From Fusobacteriaceae bacterium (GTDB lineage Bacteria > Fusobacteriota > Fusobacteriia > Fusobacteriales > Fusobacteriaceae): DNA of 34,595 nt. The stretch spans positions 1-34,595 of the forward strand of contig JAGNSM010000006.1 in the NCBI GenBank assembly GCA_017988045.1. Reading direction: 5' to 3'. The position numbers were made by a program, and so were the translations under genes. Positions within the stretch are counted from its first letter, which is position 1, and each line of letters opens with the position of its first letter. Positions 1 to 9,033 of the stretch are shown here, piece by piece. Below the pieces are notes generated by a model. It saw only the letters and a program-made list of their open reading frames with translations, made no database searches and was not told where the DNA came from.

Positions 1-1738
1 CATAATCCATGATTTGAAGCAAAATGTTATAAATATCCGAGTGAGCTTTTTCTATTTCATCAAGAAGCAAAACTGCATGAGGATTTTTTCTGACAGCATC
101 TATAAGAAGTCCACCTTGTTCGTATCCTACATATCCTGGTGCTGTTCCGATCAGTTTGGCAACACTATGTTTTTCTTGATACTCACTCATATCATATCTG
201 ATTATAGGAATATCCATATTTTTAGAAAGTTGCTTAGCAAGTTCAGTTTTCCCTACTCCAGTTCTTCCTACAAATAACAGAGAAGCTATAGGTTTATTAT
301 CATCATTTAAACCAGCTCTGGCTCTTTTTATTGATGAAACCACTGTTTCAATTGCAGAGTTTTGACCAAAAATTACAGATTTCATACTTTCTTCCAGTTT
401 AAATAGTTTTTGAACTTCAGTTTCTTCTATTTTTTCTTCAGGAATACGAGCTAATTTAGCAATAGTTTGCTCAATTTCTTTAACTGTAATTGTAATTCTT
501 TTTTTAGATTTTTTTGTAAGCCTAATAAATGCAGCTGCTTCATCAATAAGGTCTATGGCTTTATCTGGAAGATGTCTGTCATTAATATATTTGTCTGAAA
601 GTTTACAAGCAGCTTCTAAAGCTTCATCTTCATAGTAAACTTTATGATGTTCTTCATAAGTTTTCTTTAATCCTTTAAGAATTTTTATACTATCTTCTAC
701 CGTAGGCTCCATTATTTCAATTTTCTGAAATCTTCTAGCAAAAGCTTTATCTTTTTCTATAAAATTTTTATATTCATCATAAGTTGTAGAACCCATAAAC
801 TTAATATTTTGCTCAGCAAGATATGGTTTTAATAAGTTTGAAGCGTCCATAGCACCGCTATTGTTAGCTCCTGCTCCCATCAAATTATGAATTTCATCAA
901 TATAAAGTATAACATTTTTTTCTTTTTCCACTTCATTCAGAAGTTTTTTGATTCTATCTTCAAAATCTCCTCTGTATTTTGTTCCTGCCAAAAGAGCAGC
1001 AATATCAACAGAATAGATTTTCGCATCTAAAAGAGATACAGGAACTTTCTTAGTGGCGATTAAATATGCCAGTCCTTGAGCTATTGCAGTTTTACCTACC
1101 CCAGCTTCTCCCACGTGAATAGGATTTGACTTACTTCTTCTAAGGAGTACTTCTAAAGTTCTATTTAACTCTTTTTCTCTACCTATAACAGGATCTAAAG
1201 TTTTATTAAATGCTTTTTCTGTCAAATCAACACAGAATTTTTCTATGTATGAACCGATTAATTCATCGTCTTCCTCTTCGTCGTATTCATCATAAAAATC
1301 TTCTTTTTCAATACTATCAACATTTTCATTAACAATAGAATCTAAGATACTAATTCTTCTTAATCCTTGTTTTTTAAGATAATAACTAGCATGGGTTTTA
1401 TCTTCTTCAAATATTCCAAGGAAAATATCTGTAAAATTCAGAAGTTCTTTTCCAGCAGCAGCTTTTTGAAAAGCAACAGTATTTAAAACGGCGTCTAAAA
1501 GTGCTGAATTTATTGGTTCTATACTGTTATAACTTATGTTGACATCTTTTAGATAAGTAGATAAATCATTTTTTAGTTTTAATGGGTCAATATTTAAATT
1601 TAACAAAAACTCAAAAAATCTCTTACTTTCTGTAGCTGTTAAGAGAACTAATTCAGGAGTTATATATTCGTATTTATTTTTTAGTGCCAAATCATAGGCT
1701 TTTGTAAAAATTTCGCTAGCGTCTTTATCCAGTCTCAT
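1..1738 (-). CDS. clpA: ATP-dependent Clp protease ATP-binding subunit ClpA (3' end beyond window)
   Basis: AAA+ unfoldase that pairs with ClpP and unfolds substrates, including N-degron substrates handed over by ClpS. The first 579 codons lie in the window; the reading frame runs off the left edge, so about 170 residues of a usual ClpA are missing. Residues 1-145 form the Clp N-domain. The first AAA module has Walker A GEAGVGKT at 210-217 and a Walker B ending in LYIDEIH. The second module has Walker A GRTGVGKT at 491-498 (usual form GPTGVGKT) and [10 protein letters not shown]. An acidic linker ([10 protein letters not shown]) separates the N-domain from module one. The ATG lies one base after the clpS stop, and its AGGAGG ribosome site is inside clpS, so the two are co-transcribed and probably translationally coupled. 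Identification is firm. Confidence 0.95.
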   Translation of the reverse strand, partial: MRLDKDASEIFTKAYDLALKNKYEYITPELVLLTATESKRFFEFLLNLNIDPLKLKNDLSTYLKDVNISYNSIEPINSALLDAVLNTVAFQKAAAGKELLNFTDIFLGIFEEDKTHASYYLKKQGLRRISILDSIVNENVDSIEKEDFYDEYDEEEDDELIGSYIEKFCVDLTEKAFNKTLDPVIGREKELNRTLEVLLRRSKSNPIHVGEAGVGKTAIAQGLAYLIATKKVPVSLLDAKIYSVDIAALLAGTKYRGDFEDRIKKLLNEVEKEKNVILYIDEIHNLMGAGANNSGAMDASNLLKPYLAEQNIKFMGSTTYDEYKNFIEKDKAFARRFQKIEIMEPTVEDSIKILKGLKKTYEEHHKVYYEDEALEAACKLSDKYINDRHLPDKAIDLIDEAAAFIRLTKKSKKRITITVKEIEQTIAKLARIPEEKIEETEVQKLFKLEESMKSVIFGQNSAIETVVSSIKRARAGLNDDNKPIASLLFVGRTGVGKTELAKQLSKNMDIPIIRYDMSEYQEKHSVAKLIGTAPGYVGYEQGGLLIDAVRKNPHAVLLLDEIEKAHSDIYNILLQIMDY

Positions 1739-1739
1739 T

Positions 1740-2039
1740 TTAGGCCTCCTCTATAGTTACTTTAAGTGGGAATCCTTGTGATCTTGCCAGTCTAGTAACA
1801 TGATTTAATTTTGTAAGAGCAATATCGTATGAATAAGCAGCAACAATAGCAGCTCCTGCATTGTGAACTTCGAGCATAAGACTTTCAGCATCACTAAAGG
1901 TTTTATGGAAAATCTCAACAAGTATTTCTATTACGAATTCTTGAGTAGTGTAGTCATCATTGTGTAAAATAACGTTATATAAACTAGGTTCTTTTAGTAT
2001 TTCTTTTATACTTTGCTTTTCTTTTATTTCTGTACTCAT
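1740..2039 (-). CDS. clpS: ClpS, ATP-dependent Clp protease adaptor
   Basis: Small adaptor (99 residues, normal length) that binds proteins with N-terminal Leu, Phe, Trp or Tyr and delivers them to ClpA. The N-degron pocket signature is visible: HNDDYT at about residues 26-31 (the Asn-Asp-Asp that grips the free amino group) and EVHNAG with the pocket histidine at about residue 59. The first ~20 residues are the flexible tail that enters the ClpA pore. It is the first gene of clpS-clpA, separated from clpA by one base and transcribed divergently from dinB. An AGGTG ribosome site precedes the ATG. A weak promoter (TTTAAA, 17 bases, TATTAT) can be read about 30 bases upstream on the minus strand. 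Very secure. Confidence 0.95.
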   Translation of the reverse strand: MSTEIKEKQSIKEILKEPSLYNVILHNDDYTTQEFVIEILVEIFHKTFSDAESLMLEVHNAGAAIVAAYSYDIALTKLNHVTRLARSQGFPLKVTIEEA

Positions 2040-2183
2040 AAATCACCTCGTGTTTTTATCTTCTTTATATAATAACACAAAATTTAAAGTATTTAAATAG
2101 TTTATATGAGAAAGCTATCATATATAAAAAATATTTTTTCTTTTAAAAATTGGAAAACACTTTTTATTTTTGGAAAAAAAGAG

Positions 2184-2189
2184 TATAAT
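2184..2189 (+). promoter_or_regulatory. -10 element of the dinB promoter
   Basis: TATAAT lies 39 bases before the dinB ATG. The matching -35 region 17 bases upstream (TTTTTA) is poor, so the promoter may be weak or activator-dependent. No LexA-type palindrome was recognised here. Confidence 0.35.
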
Positions 2190-2227
2190 TTTAGATATTT
2201 GAGAAGTGAGATAAATTGGAGTAAAAA

Positions 2228-3355
2228 ATGAAGAGAATAATAATGCATTATGACATGGACGCATTTTATGCCTCTGTTGAAATTAGAGATAATCCTCAAT
2301 TAAAAGGTCGCCCAGTGATTGTTGGAACAAGAGTGGTAACTACTTGTAGTTATGAAGCAAGGAAGTTTGGACTTCATTCTGCAATGAGTGTGAAGGAAGC
2401 CAGAAAACTTTGTCCAAGGGGGATTTATTTGGAATGTGATAAAGAAAAATATTCAAAAGTTGCATATGAAATTCAAAATCTGATTTACAAAATGTCAGAT
2501 AAAGTCGAATTTGTTGCGCTAGATGAAGGTTATGTTGATATTACAAAACTTTATGAAAAATATAAAGACTTAGAATATATTGCAAAGAAGTTTAAAGAAA
2601 GAATATTTGATAAAGTAAGATTAACGTGTTCTGTTGGTATAGGATATAATAAACTTTCTGCAAAAATATCTTCAGAAATTAATAAGCCAAATGGTTTTTA
2701 TATAATGAAAGATGAGAAGCAATTTTGTGAATATTTATCAGAAAAAAGTATAAGAGTTATTCCCGGAATAGGTGGAAAAACTCAAAATATTCTTAATAAA
2801 TTTGGGATATATAAAGTTTCTGATATCTCAAAACGCTCTCTGCTTGAGCTTCAAGGAATATTGGGGCACGTACGGGGAATACAGCTTTATGAGAATGCAC
2901 AAGGGATTGATAGCAGACCTATTGAGAATGAAAGGCAACATAAATCAATAGGGAACGAAACAACGTTGAATACCCCTGTAAAAGATGAAGATTTTATAAA
3001 AGAGAATCTGAAAAAGATTTTTGATGGAGTTTTTTTGAGATTAAAGCAAAAAGATTTTTATGCAAAAACTTCTACCATAAAAATAAGATATGGTAATAGA
3101 GAAACTATACAAAAATCAAAAAGTTTAAAAACTTATTCTAAAAATTATCTGGATTTTTTAATGATTTTTAATGAACTTTTAGAGGAAATTGACTTGTCAA
3201 AGCCAATACTTTTGTACGGATTTACTTTTTCAAACCTTGAGGAGAATATAAGCGAACAACTTAGCTTAAATGATTTGGAAAAAATCAAAAAGAATAGTAA
3301 ACTTGTAGAGTTACAAGAAAAAATACGGAAAATTGAAAAAGGAGAAAGGGGTTAA
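2228..3355 (+). CDS. dinB: DNA polymerase IV (Y family, DinB)
   Basis: Error-prone translesion polymerase of the DinB branch, 375 residues (normal about 350-420). Catalytic carboxylates are visible: D9 in YDMDAFYASVE and D99-E100 in ALDEGYVD (usual form SLDEAYLD, so the residue after the Glu is Gly rather than Ala). Y14 is the predicted steric gate against ribonucleotides. The thumb carries IPGIGGKTQNIL, a helix-hairpin-helix, and the little finger follows from about residue 230. QLSLND at 344-349 resembles the beta-clamp binding motif QL(S/D)LF, followed by about 25 charged residues. The ATG has a GGAG site 6 bases upstream. The next gene starts one base after the stop, so the two form an operon. 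Divergent from clpSA. Confidence 0.95.
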   Translation: MKRIIMHYDMDAFYASVEIRDNPQLKGRPVIVGTRVVTTCSYEARKFGLHSAMSVKEARKLCPRGIYLECDKEKYSKVAYEIQNLIYKMSDKVEFVALDEGYVDITKLYEKYKDLEYIAKKFKERIFDKVRLTCSVGIGYNKLSAKISSEINKPNGFYIMKDEKQFCEYLSEKSIRVIPGIGGKTQNILNKFGIYKVSDISKRSLLELQGILGHVRGIQLYENAQGIDSRPIENERQHKSIGNETTLNTPVKDEDFIKENLKKIFDGVFLRLKQKDFYAKTSTIKIRYGNRETIQKSKSLKTYSKNYLDFLMIFNELLEEIDLSKPILLYGFTFSNLEENISEQLSLNDLEKIKKNSKLVELQEKIRKIEKGERG

Positions 3356-3356
3356 A

Positions 3357-4856
3357 ATGTTAGAAAAATATTTGGAACAATTAGCTTCATATAATGAGAA
3401 AATTCAAAACTATAATTTTTGTTTAAATATGATTTATTGGGATATGGAAACGGAAAAAGGTTTTCCATCAAAAGGAATAGAAAAAACTGGGAAAGTAATA
3501 GAGTTTCTGTCGAGCGAAGTCAATAATCTTATGATAAATAGCAAATCGAAGGACATGTTAGATTATCTTTCTTTGCACAAAGAAGAACTTTCAAAAATAG
3601 ATCAGAGACAAGTGGAACTATTATTAAGAAATTATGAAAGAGTATCAAAAATACCTGTTGAGCTTCTTTCAAAATACGAGGGATTAAAAATAAAAGCGCA
3701 AAATGTGTGGGTAGAAGCAAAGGAAAATAATGACTTTAACTTGTTTGCGCCGTATTTGAAAGAACTTATAGAATACAACAGAGAGTTTATAAAATTATTA
3801 GGTTATAAGGGACATCAGTATAACACGCTTTTGGAAGCTGGAGAATATGGAATGACTGTTGAGAAACTTGATAGTTTTTTTGAAGTGTTGAGAAAAGAAT
3901 TAGTTCCTTTTGCAAAAGAAACAATTAAAAAATTTGAGAGATTTGATGCTAGTTTCTTAGAAAGATTGGTTCCTTTAGAAAGACAAAAATCGTTTTCAAA
4001 TTTTCTTGCAAGATATATAGGATTTGATTTGGATAAAGGATTAATAAAAGAATCGGAACACCCATTTTGTATGGGAATAGAGCCAAATAATGTTAGATTT
4101 ACAACTCATTATTACAAAGATAATTTTGTATCTTCTATGTTTAGTATACTTCATGAAGGTGGCCATGGAATTTATGAGCAAAATCAAGATGAATCTCTTA
4201 TAGTAACTCTTTTACAGGGTGGAGCATCAATGGGAGTTCACGAATCTCAATCAAGAACTTATGAGAATATTTTTGGTAGAAATTACTATTTCTTAAAAGG
4301 ACTTTATCCAAATATTCAAGAAGTTTTCCCAGAGTTTAAAGATATTTCTTTAGATAATTTTTATAAAGGAATAAATAAGCCTGAGAACAGCTTAATAAGA
4401 ATAGAAGCTGATGAATTGACATATTCGCTTCATGTTATGATAAGATACGAAATTGAAAAGATGATTTTTGAAGGTAAGCTGGAGGTAGAAGATTTGCCAA
4501 GGGTTTGGAATGCAAAAATAAAAGAATATCTTGGAATTGATGTTCCTAGTGACTCAAAGGGAGTTTTGCAAGATGTTCACTGGGCTGGAGGAATGTTCGG
4601 ATATTTCCCTTCATATTCACTGGGAAATGCTTATGCCAGTCAAATAATTGATGAATTAAAAAAAGAGATAGATATAAATAGCCATTTGGGAAACGGAGAT
4701 TTTGCACCAATTAATTCATGGTTAAATGAAAAAATTCATAAAAAAGGAATGACTCTTGACCCTAATGATTTAATAAAATCAGTTTGCGGAGAAGAACTTA
4801 ATCCAGTTCCCTTTATTAATTATTTGAAAGAAAAGTTTGGTAGTATTGAGATATAG
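3357..4856 (+). CDS. Metallocarboxypeptidase, M32 family (carboxypeptidase Taq type)
   Basis: Zinc carboxypeptidase that trims C-terminal residues from peptides in the cytoplasm. The length, 499 residues, is exactly that of the family. The HExxH zinc motif is HEGGH at 266-270; the helix with the third ligand and family motif is HESQSR at 295-300. Other M32 signatures are seen: HPF...NVRFTT before the zinc site, IRIEADELTYSLH after it, and a C-terminal DVHWAGGMFGYFPSYSLGN. An in-frame ATG 24 bases upstream lies inside dinB before the ribosome site; I chose position 3357 because GGAGAAAGGGG sits just ahead of it and the family N-terminus then aligns. It starts one base after the dinB stop. There is no signal peptide. 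Confidence 0.93.
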   Translation: MLEKYLEQLASYNEKIQNYNFCLNMIYWDMETEKGFPSKGIEKTGKVIEFLSSEVNNLMINSKSKDMLDYLSLHKEELSKIDQRQVELLLRNYERVSKIPVELLSKYEGLKIKAQNVWVEAKENNDFNLFAPYLKELIEYNREFIKLLGYKGHQYNTLLEAGEYGMTVEKLDSFFEVLRKELVPFAKETIKKFERFDASFLERLVPLERQKSFSNFLARYIGFDLDKGLIKESEHPFCMGIEPNNVRFTTHYYKDNFVSSMFSILHEGGHGIYEQNQDESLIVTLLQGGASMGVHESQSRTYENIFGRNYYFLKGLYPNIQEVFPEFKDISLDNFYKGINKPENSLIRIEADELTYSLHVMIRYEIEKMIFEGKLEVEDLPRVWNAKIKEYLGIDVPSDSKGVLQDVHWAGGMFGYFPSYSLGNAYASQIIDELKKEIDINSHLGNGDFAPINSWLNEKIHKKGMTLDPNDLIKSVCGEELNPVPFINYLKEKFGSIEI

Positions 4857-4929
4857 AAGTTTTTAATATTTTTATAGACCTATCATAATTGATTGGTTTG
4901 TCTGTTTAAAAAAGACAAAAAAATGAATC

Positions 4930-5057
4930 TGAAGCTTATGCAGCTTCACCGCACCAACCTAACGTTGGACGTATTAATACTATTGGATTTATATATTGCA
5001 TTTTTTATGGGGTTTCCTAAAGGATAAGTTCCCTTTGGTCACAAAAATCGTCCAACG
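4930..5057. other. Structured noncoding element in the 4857-5213 gap (possible RNA or old repeat)
   Basis: This 357-base gap between convergent genes has no credible ORF but clear paired segments. TGAAGCT/AGCTTCA at 4930-4948 is a 7-bp hairpin with a 5-base loop. CTAA+CGTTGGACG (4959-4971) pairs with CGTCCAACG+C+TTAG (5049-5061): 13 bp with one bulged C, closing 77 bases. Inside that loop CC(T)AAAGG (5016-5023) pairs with CCTTTGG (5032-5038). CCAAC/GTTGG at 4954-4968 would compete with the long helix. It matches no riboswitch, tmRNA, 6S, SRP or RNase P consensus I know. On the minus strand the first hairpin is followed by a T7 run, so a minus-strand transcript could end there. Function unknown. 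Confidence 0.4.
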
Positions 5058-5158
5058 CTTAGATTTTTAGAATAGTCTTATTTCGACTGTAAGGAGATAT
5101 ATTTTGTATTAAAAATTCGAACTGTGCAAAGCTCTTTTTTAATAATAGAATAAAATTA

Positions 5159-5197
5159 AAAAAGAGTTAAAGAAAATCAATTTCTCTAACTCTTTTT
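5159..5197. terminator. Bidirectional intrinsic terminator between the M32 peptidase and aspartoacylase
   Basis: A 17-bp stem with one mismatch (5159-5175 with 5181-5197), loop ATCAA, flanked by A5 and T5 so that it works on both strands between two convergent genes. Confidence 0.8.
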
Positions 5198-5213
5198 GAT
5201 TAAAATTTTTATA

Positions 5214-6077
5214 TTAATCCTCAATAATAGCAGTAATTTTTTTTGCTAAACAACAAGCAATATTTTTTGTATAATAAGCAGCTTCATTTATAAATAAAGC
5301 GTACAATCCTTCTTCACCATTATATTCAAGGTTAGTATCAATGTGTGTTTTAAAAAGTCTATCCCCTTTGTAAAGAGGGAAAAAATCTCTTCCTTGAAAC
5401 TCATCATGAATATATCCAAATCTTTCTCCATTTTCATTTTTCGGATAATACAGATAATCTACACCTTCGTAAAGAGTGATTTCTTTTTTTAGAGTTGGAA
5501 GCATATCTTTATTATACTTTTCAGCAAAATCAAGAATATCTTCAATAAGTACAAGAGTATCCTCAATTATTTTACAATCTAAAAGATTATTAGCTACAGG
5601 TCCCATTTCTATAGCAAAACCTATAGGACTAATGGTGTTTAGGAAAGCTAAATCTTCATTTTCTGCCCAATAAAAAACTTTTAAATCTGAATGTAAATCT
5701 TGTAAAAAAGAGATAAGTTTCAAATTAAAAGAATTAATTTTTGTAAGAACAATACTTTTCCCCATATTTGATGTAGTTGTATGAATATCTATAATTAAAT
5801 TATTAGGATTAGCATATTTGTCATAGATTTCCTTTGCGACTCTTTCTTCATGCAAAAATCCACCCTTTTCAAGAACTTCTTTTGTAAAACTTCTATTCAA
5901 ATCTTTATCAACAAATCTTTTTCCAAGCTCAAAAGCTTTTCTGTTAGCAAAATGTCCGATTAAATTAAGATTTTTTCCAAAGTAATTTCTTTTTTCAAGT
6001 AGTTTTATAACTTCTACTCCTGTAAACTCGTTCCCATGAGTTCCGCCAAAAACTATCATATTCTCTATTTTATGCAT
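5214..6077 (-). CDS. Aspartoacylase-type zinc deacylase (AspA/AstE family, M14-like)
   Basis: Probable N-acyl-amino-acid deacylase; family members split N-acetylaspartate or related N-acyl amino acids into acid and free amino acid. Zinc ligands are H14 and E17 in GGTHGNEFTG and H99 in DIHTTTSNMG. DLNRSF (N61, R62) is the substrate-binding motif, and E157 in FAIEMGPV fits the general base. The length, 287 residues, is close to vertebrate aspartoacylase (about 310), and the C-terminal beta domain with Tyr-rich segments is present. A TTG 12 bases upstream would overlap the GGAGG ribosome site, so I chose the ATG at 6077. It has its own promoter and terminator and is therefore monocistronic. Family secure; substrate inferred. 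Confidence 0.85.
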   Translation of the reverse strand: MHKIENMIVFGGTHGNEFTGVEVIKLLEKRNYFGKNLNLIGHFANRKAFELGKRFVDKDLNRSFTKEVLEKGGFLHEERVAKEIYDKYANPNNLIIDIHTTTSNMGKSIVLTKINSFNLKLISFLQDLHSDLKVFYWAENEDLAFLNTISPIGFAIEMGPVANNLLDCKIIEDTLVLIEDILDFAEKYNKDMLPTLKKEITLYEGVDYLYYPKNENGERFGYIHDEFQGRDFFPLYKGDRLFKTHIDTNLEYNGEEGLYALFINEAAYYTKNIACCLAKKITAIIED

Positions 6078-6101
6078 AATTTCCTCCAAAATTTTTCCTA
6101 T

Positions 6102-6130
6102 ATTATACCCTCAAACTATTGTGATGTAAA
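6102..6130 (-). promoter_or_regulatory. Promoter of the aspartoacylase gene
   Basis: On the minus strand TTTACA, a 17-base spacer, then TATAAT. Transcription would start about 18 bases ahead of the ribosome site. Confidence 0.7.
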
Positions 6131-6141
6131 CTAATTATTTG

Positions 6142-6170
6142 TTGCTAAAGGCTATTTTACATGTTAAACT
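6142..6170 (+). promoter_or_regulatory. Promoter of the 6188-8246 operon
   Basis: TTGCTA, a 17-base spacer, then TAAACT, just ahead of the GGAGG ribosome site of the first gene. It lies back to back with the aspartoacylase promoter. Confidence 0.45.
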
Positions 6171-6187
6171 TCTGTATGGAGGTTTTT

Positions 6188-6763
6188 ATGAAATATTTTT
6201 TGATAGTTTATATAATTTGTAATAGTTTTATTTTTTCTATAGGGCAACAGTTTGTAGAAGAGTTTGAAAATAATAAAAATGATTGGTATATTAACAAAAG
6301 CAAGGCAGAAGAAGTATATATTGAAAAGGGTAATTATATAATAAAAAATTTAGATGAAAATACAGGTCTTTCTCTTAACTTAACTGGGGACATAACAGAT
6401 TTTTTTGCTCAAGAATATATATGGAAACAAATAGGTAAAGAAAATTCTATTTATGGAGTATATATAGAGCTTGATACAAAAGATAGATTTTACTTTGTTT
6501 TTAATAATGATAAAATAGCTTACTTGTATGAGAATGAGGGCAAAATGGGGATTTTGGATGATTTTAAGAAGTTTCCATATTTATCTCCTGAATATAACAG
6601 TATAGTGTTTGTTAAAGATAATAATAATTTTACGTTCATTATAAATCAAATACCAACAGAAAAAATTTGGACTCTTTCAAGTGCAAAAATAGAAAGAGTA
6701 GGGGTTTATATTGGAGATTTAACAAGTTTATACATAGATAAATATACAATATTTAGACTTTAA
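6188..6763 (+). CDS. Secreted protein with a predicted jelly-roll (LamG/concanavalin-like) fold
   Basis: 191 residues. A signal peptide is evident (MKYFLIVYIICNSFIFSIG, likely cleaved before QQF). The mature protein begins FVEEFENNKNDWYI, then alternating beta strands with GNYIIKN and GVYIELDTKDRFYFVFN, and ends in a strand pattern IERVGVYIGDLTSLYIDKY. This pattern (a disturbed region 'F..NxxxW', then 'G.Y.I...', then a fluorescence-like exposed beta sheet) is typical of secreted beta-sandwich proteins annotated as LamG-like or DUF1080-like; the fold is inferred, and no catalytic residues are evident. GGAGG at 6178-6182 fixes the start; an upstream in-frame ATG overlaps this site and is rejected. 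It is first in an operon with the DUF3298 protein (9-base gap). Confidence 0.7.
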   Translation: MKYFLIVYIICNSFIFSIGQQFVEEFENNKNDWYINKSKAEEVYIEKGNYIIKNLDENTGLSLNLTGDITDFFAQEYIWKQIGKENSIYGVYIELDTKDRFYFVFNNDKIAYLYENEGKMGILDDFKKFPYLSPEYNSIVFVKDNNNFTFIINQIPTEKIWTLSSAKIERVGVYIGDLTSLYIDKYTIFRL

Positions 6764-6772
6764 GGGGGAATA

Positions 6773-7582
6773 ATGAAAAAAGTTTTATTGTTTTTTTTAT
6801 TAGTATTAAATTTTACTTTTGGAGCAGGAAAAAATTATTATCATTTTGAAGGTAAAATAGGAAGTTTACCTGTAACTATGGATGTAAATGTTTTAGAGAA
6901 TTATGTGAATGCTACTTATAGTTACGATAAATTTGGAGAAATTATACCTTTATTTGGAAGCCTTGAAAAAGGCAAATTAATTTTAAGTGATAACAACGAA
7001 GGTGAAAATTTTGAAGGTATAATTACAAATAATAAGTTTGAAGGAACATGGAAAATGGGGGCTAAGGCATTAAAATTTTCATTAGTTGAAAATTATAAGA
7101 ATAGTTTGTCATTAGAAGAGTTAAAGAATCTCAATATGAATCCTATTAGTTTATCTACTACAAATGATAATTTTACAAGGAGTACTTCGGTTTCTTATAA
7201 TAAAAATGGTATTGCAGTTGCAGAAGAATATACTTATGTTTATAGTGGTGGAGCCCATGGGAATTATGGAGTTAATTATAGAACTTATGATAAAAAATTT
7301 AGGAAACTAATTTCATTTTATGATTTTTTTGATGAAGATGCCTATGATTCTTTACTTCCATTAATTGAAAAAGAGATTAAAAATAGAGATATTTTTACTT
7401 TTGATGATAGTGTATTTGTTACAGAAAATGTTTATTTTACAGAAAAAGGGATAATGTTTGTTTATAATCCTTATGAAATAGCCTCTTATGCTCAAGGAAT
7501 AATTAGTATTTTCCTAAGCTATGAAAAGATACCAAAAAACTTAATATTAAACAATGAAATAACTAAAAAAATTATAAAGTAG
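6773..7582 (+). CDS. Secreted DUF3298-domain protein (RsiV/PdaC-like)
   Basis: 269 residues with a signal peptide (MKKVLLFFLLVLNFTFGAG). Residues about 22-110 form a beta domain (HFEGKIGSLPVTMDV...GEIIPLFGSLEKGKL) that in relatives precedes DUF3298. Residues about 130-262 are DUF3298: the hallmark YSGGAHGNYG at about 160-169 and the late segment YNPYEIASYAQG followed by a beta strand (ISIFLSYEKI). In characterised relatives this fold binds lysozyme (RsiV) or sits beside a peptidoglycan deacetylase; no catalytic domain is present here, so a cell-envelope binding or sensing role is an inference. GGGGG precedes the ATG. It lies between the other secreted protein and the nucleoside kinase, with gaps of 9 and 10 bases. 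Confidence 0.8.
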   Translation: MKKVLLFFLLVLNFTFGAGKNYYHFEGKIGSLPVTMDVNVLENYVNATYSYDKFGEIIPLFGSLEKGKLILSDNNEGENFEGIITNNKFEGTWKMGAKALKFSLVENYKNSLSLEELKNLNMNPISLSTTNDNFTRSTSVSYNKNGIAVAEEYTYVYSGGAHGNYGVNYRTYDKKFRKLISFYDFFDEDAYDSLLPLIEKEIKNRDIFTFDDSVFVTENVYFTEKGIMFVYNPYEIASYAQGIISIFLSYEKIPKNLILNNEITKKIIK

Positions 7583-7592
7583 AAAGGTAAAT

Positions 7593-8246
7593 ATGTATTA
7601 CGAAATTTTTTTTAAGAAGTTTATAGAAACTCACACAGAAAATAGTCAAGTAATTTGTATAGATGGAGTTGTAGGAGTAGGAAAAAGTACATTAGGAGAA
7701 CTTATAACAAAGGAGTTTGGAATAAATATGTTCCAAGAACCTGTTATTGATAATCCTTTATTAGATAAGTTTTATTATGATAAAAAGCGTTATTCGTTTC
7801 CGCTTCAAATATTTTTTTTGAATAAACGATTTCAAATGATGTTAGAAGCTTTGGAACTCAATAGTTGTCTTATGGACAGAAGTATTTATGGAGATATTAT
7901 TTTTAGTAAAATGCTTTGTATGGACAATGAGATGACAAAAGAGGAATATGATGTCTATGAAGAACTTTTGGAGACAATGCTAAAATTGGTTAAAAAGCCG
8001 AAATTAATGATTTACCTAAAATCTTCTGTTAGTAGTGCAATGGCAAAGATTAAGGAAAGAGGCAGAGCATATGAGCTTGAGGTACCTACTGAGTATTGGG
8101 AAAGTTTAAATAGACATTATGAAGCATATTTTGAGGCGTATAACCTTTCAGATTTATTAATATTTGATATGGATACTCTAAACCCTAGAGATAACAGGGA
8201 AGATAGAGAATACATTTTTAGTGAAATAAGAAAAAAATTAAAATAA
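7593..8246 (+). CDS. Deoxynucleoside kinase (dAK/dGK family)
   Basis: Cytoplasmic salvage enzyme that phosphorylates deoxynucleosides at the 5' position, 217 residues (normal for the bacterial dAK/dGK family). The P-loop is GVVGVGKST at 25-33. E49 in FQEP is the expected catalytic base, DRS at 95-97 is the ERS/DRS signature, and the LID carries KERGRAYE with the conserved arginines. The nucleoside base cannot be decided from this alone: dAdo, dGuo and dCyd kinases share these motifs. The ATG follows AAAGG at a normal distance. It is the last gene of an operon with two secreted proteins; the functional link is unclear. A strong terminator follows. Confidence 0.88.
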   Translation: MYYEIFFKKFIETHTENSQVICIDGVVGVGKSTLGELITKEFGINMFQEPVIDNPLLDKFYYDKKRYSFPLQIFFLNKRFQMMLEALELNSCLMDRSIYGDIIFSKMLCMDNEMTKEEYDVYEELLETMLKLVKKPKLMIYLKSSVSSAMAKIKERGRAYELEVPTEYWESLNRHYEAYFEAYNLSDLLIFDMDTLNPRDNREDREYIFSEIRKKLK

Positions 8247-8261
8247 TTTACAAAAAAAGTG

Positions 8262-8285
8262 AAAAAGAGCCAAAAGGCTCTTTTT
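8262..8285. terminator. Bidirectional intrinsic terminator
   Basis: AAAAAGAGCC, loop AAAA, GGCTCTTTTT with two further T. It ends the 6188-8246 operon and can also serve the minus-strand gene at 8386-8958, about 100 bases away. Confidence 0.9.
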
Positions 8286-8385
8286 TTGATTAAAATTAAG
8301 GAAAGATATGCTTACTATGTCAATCAGAAATACAAAATAAATATACCATTGTTTACTAAATTAGTCAAGTATCTTTTTTAAATTT

Positions 8386-8958
8386 TTATAATTTTTCTTT
8401 TATTTTATTAAACTCTTTAAATTCAGTACCAAGTTCTTTAATAAATTCTCTACCATTTTCAGAATCACTTATTAACTTTTTCATATATTCGCTATCAGCA
8501 TAATATTCTACAATGTAACTTCTACCTAAAAATAAGTTAAGAATAATTTTAGTATTTCCAGTATTCCACTCAAAATTATCATCAAGACCATATGTTTTGT
8601 AGTTTTCTCCATATTTCCAAATAAGATATTGTTTCATTCTCTCAAAGCTTTTATCATTTTCTTTTAGTTCTTTAGTATAAGTCCCTTTGTAAAGACGATT
8701 TTTTAAAAAACTATATGTTACTCGAAATTCTCCTAAACTTTCTAAACTATCTAAAAAACTATATTCATCAATAGAATAATTGTATATATAGTCATCTTTA
8801 AAAGTATTAAAAGATTTGCTCTTGAAATTTTCTTTGTAACTTATACTAGGAAGGTTTTCTATTTTTAATACTTCTTCAGATAAATCTCCCCAATTATTCA
8901 GTCTGAAATCATTAGCAAATAAGTTTATAGCAACTAGAAACATAAGTAAAATCTTCAT
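8386..8958 (-). CDS. Exported protein of unknown function
   Basis: 190 residues with a signal peptide (MKILLMFLVAINLFAND, probable cleavage after LFA). The mature start FRLNNWGDLSEEVLKIE resembles the 'FRNxxWGxSxxEV' opening seen in many small exported proteins, in which a helix follows a single strand. The remainder is charged, with paired aromatic residues and a long C-terminal helix rich in Lys and Glu (FIKELGTEFKEFNKIKEKL). There is no lipobox or catalytic motif. AGGGGTGA precedes the ATG. A good promoter lies upstream, and it shares the 8262-8285 terminator, so it stands alone. I do not recognise a family with confidence. Confidence 0.7.
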   Translation of the reverse strand: MKILLMFLVAINLFANDFRLNNWGDLSEEVLKIENLPSISYKENFKSKSFNTFKDDYIYNYSIDEYSFLDSLESLGEFRVTYSFLKNRLYKGTYTKELKENDKSFERMKQYLIWKYGENYKTYGLDDNFEWNTGNTKIILNLFLGRSYIVEYYADSEYMKKLISDSENGREFIKELGTEFKEFNKIKEKL

Positions 8959-8989
8959 AAATCACCCCTAAAAAATTTTGATTTATATT

Positions 8990-9018
8990 ATTGTACCAGA
9001 TTTTTTAGTAGAATTCAA
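8990..9018 (-). promoter_or_regulatory. Promoter of the 8386-8958 gene
   Basis: On the minus strand TTGAAT, a 17-base spacer, then TACAAT, about 31 bases before the ATG. The -35 overlaps a small palindrome, CAAAG-TT-CTTTG. Confidence 0.6.
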
Positions 9019-9033
9019 AGTTCTTTGTAATAT

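Noticed and set aside
4857-5213. tmRNA, 6S RNA, SRP RNA or T-box in this gap
   Set aside because: None of the conserved blocks of these RNAs is present; only unexplained base pairing is reported.
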